DNA of 5,396 bases from NCBI GenBank assembly GCA_013140395.1, contig JABFSY010000525.1, positions 1-5,396 on the forward strand, read 5' to 3'. Below are positions 5,378-5,396 of this stretch, one piece after another. The position numbers and the translations under genes are program-made. Numbering within the stretch: the first letter of the stretch is position 1; each line of letters starts with the position of its first letter. The notes beneath the pieces are model-generated. The model searched no databases. It saw only the letters and a list, made by a program, of their open reading frames with translations, and was not told the DNA's origin. Source of the stretch: Cyclobacteriaceae bacterium (GTDB lineage Bacteria > Bacteroidota > Bacteroidia > Cytophagales > Cyclobacteriaceae).

Positions 5378-5396
5378 TCGTCAAATGTTGTAATTT

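Overview
The window looks like ordinary chromosomal DNA of a member of the Bacteroidota, most likely the Cytophagales side of the phylum. Three things point there. Several proteins belong to families I know mainly from that phylum: a pyrE-adjacent Nudix protein with an N-terminal 'NDIP' extension, a DUF3822 protein and a pilin-like single-pass membrane protein. Starts lack Shine-Dalgarno sequences. The candidate promoters fit the TTG / TAnnTTTG pattern used by the Bacteroidota primary sigma factor. Base composition is moderate (low-to-mid 40s % GC by eye), with no visible compositional break, mobile element, RNA gene or CRISPR array.

Layout. Positions 1-345 hold the C-terminal end of a rightward gene, probably an LPP20-like protein, closed by a strong intrinsic terminator (367-403). 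A small DUF3052 gene (408-815, +) begins four bases after the terminator's U-tract. It runs tail-to-tail, with no spacer, into pyrE (816-1463, -). A 124-bp divergent intergenic region separates pyrE from a Nudix hydrolase (1588-2265, +). That gene meets coaD (2262-2720, -) tail-to-tail, and the two stop codons share one palindromic CTAG.

From the right edge to coaD, five leftward genes form a compact cluster: a DUF423 membrane protein (4988-5377), a second Nudix hydrolase (4495-4968), a single-pass membrane protein of unknown function (3622-4437), a DUF3822 protein with a TTG start (2722-3612), and coaD. The last three are separated by only 9 and 1 bp and are probably one transcript; a plausible promoter lies just upstream of the membrane protein gene.

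Functionally the region mixes housekeeping metabolism (UMP synthesis by PyrE, coenzyme A synthesis by CoaD), two Nudix hydrolases of unknown substrate, and four conserved proteins without assigned roles. I see no convincing new defence, mobile or biosynthetic system. The most interesting lead is the tight pairing of a DUF3822 protein (family recalled to have an actin-like fold) with a pilin-like single-pass membrane protein, which loosely resembles the PilM/PilN or GspL/GspM arrangement. That link is a hypothesis.
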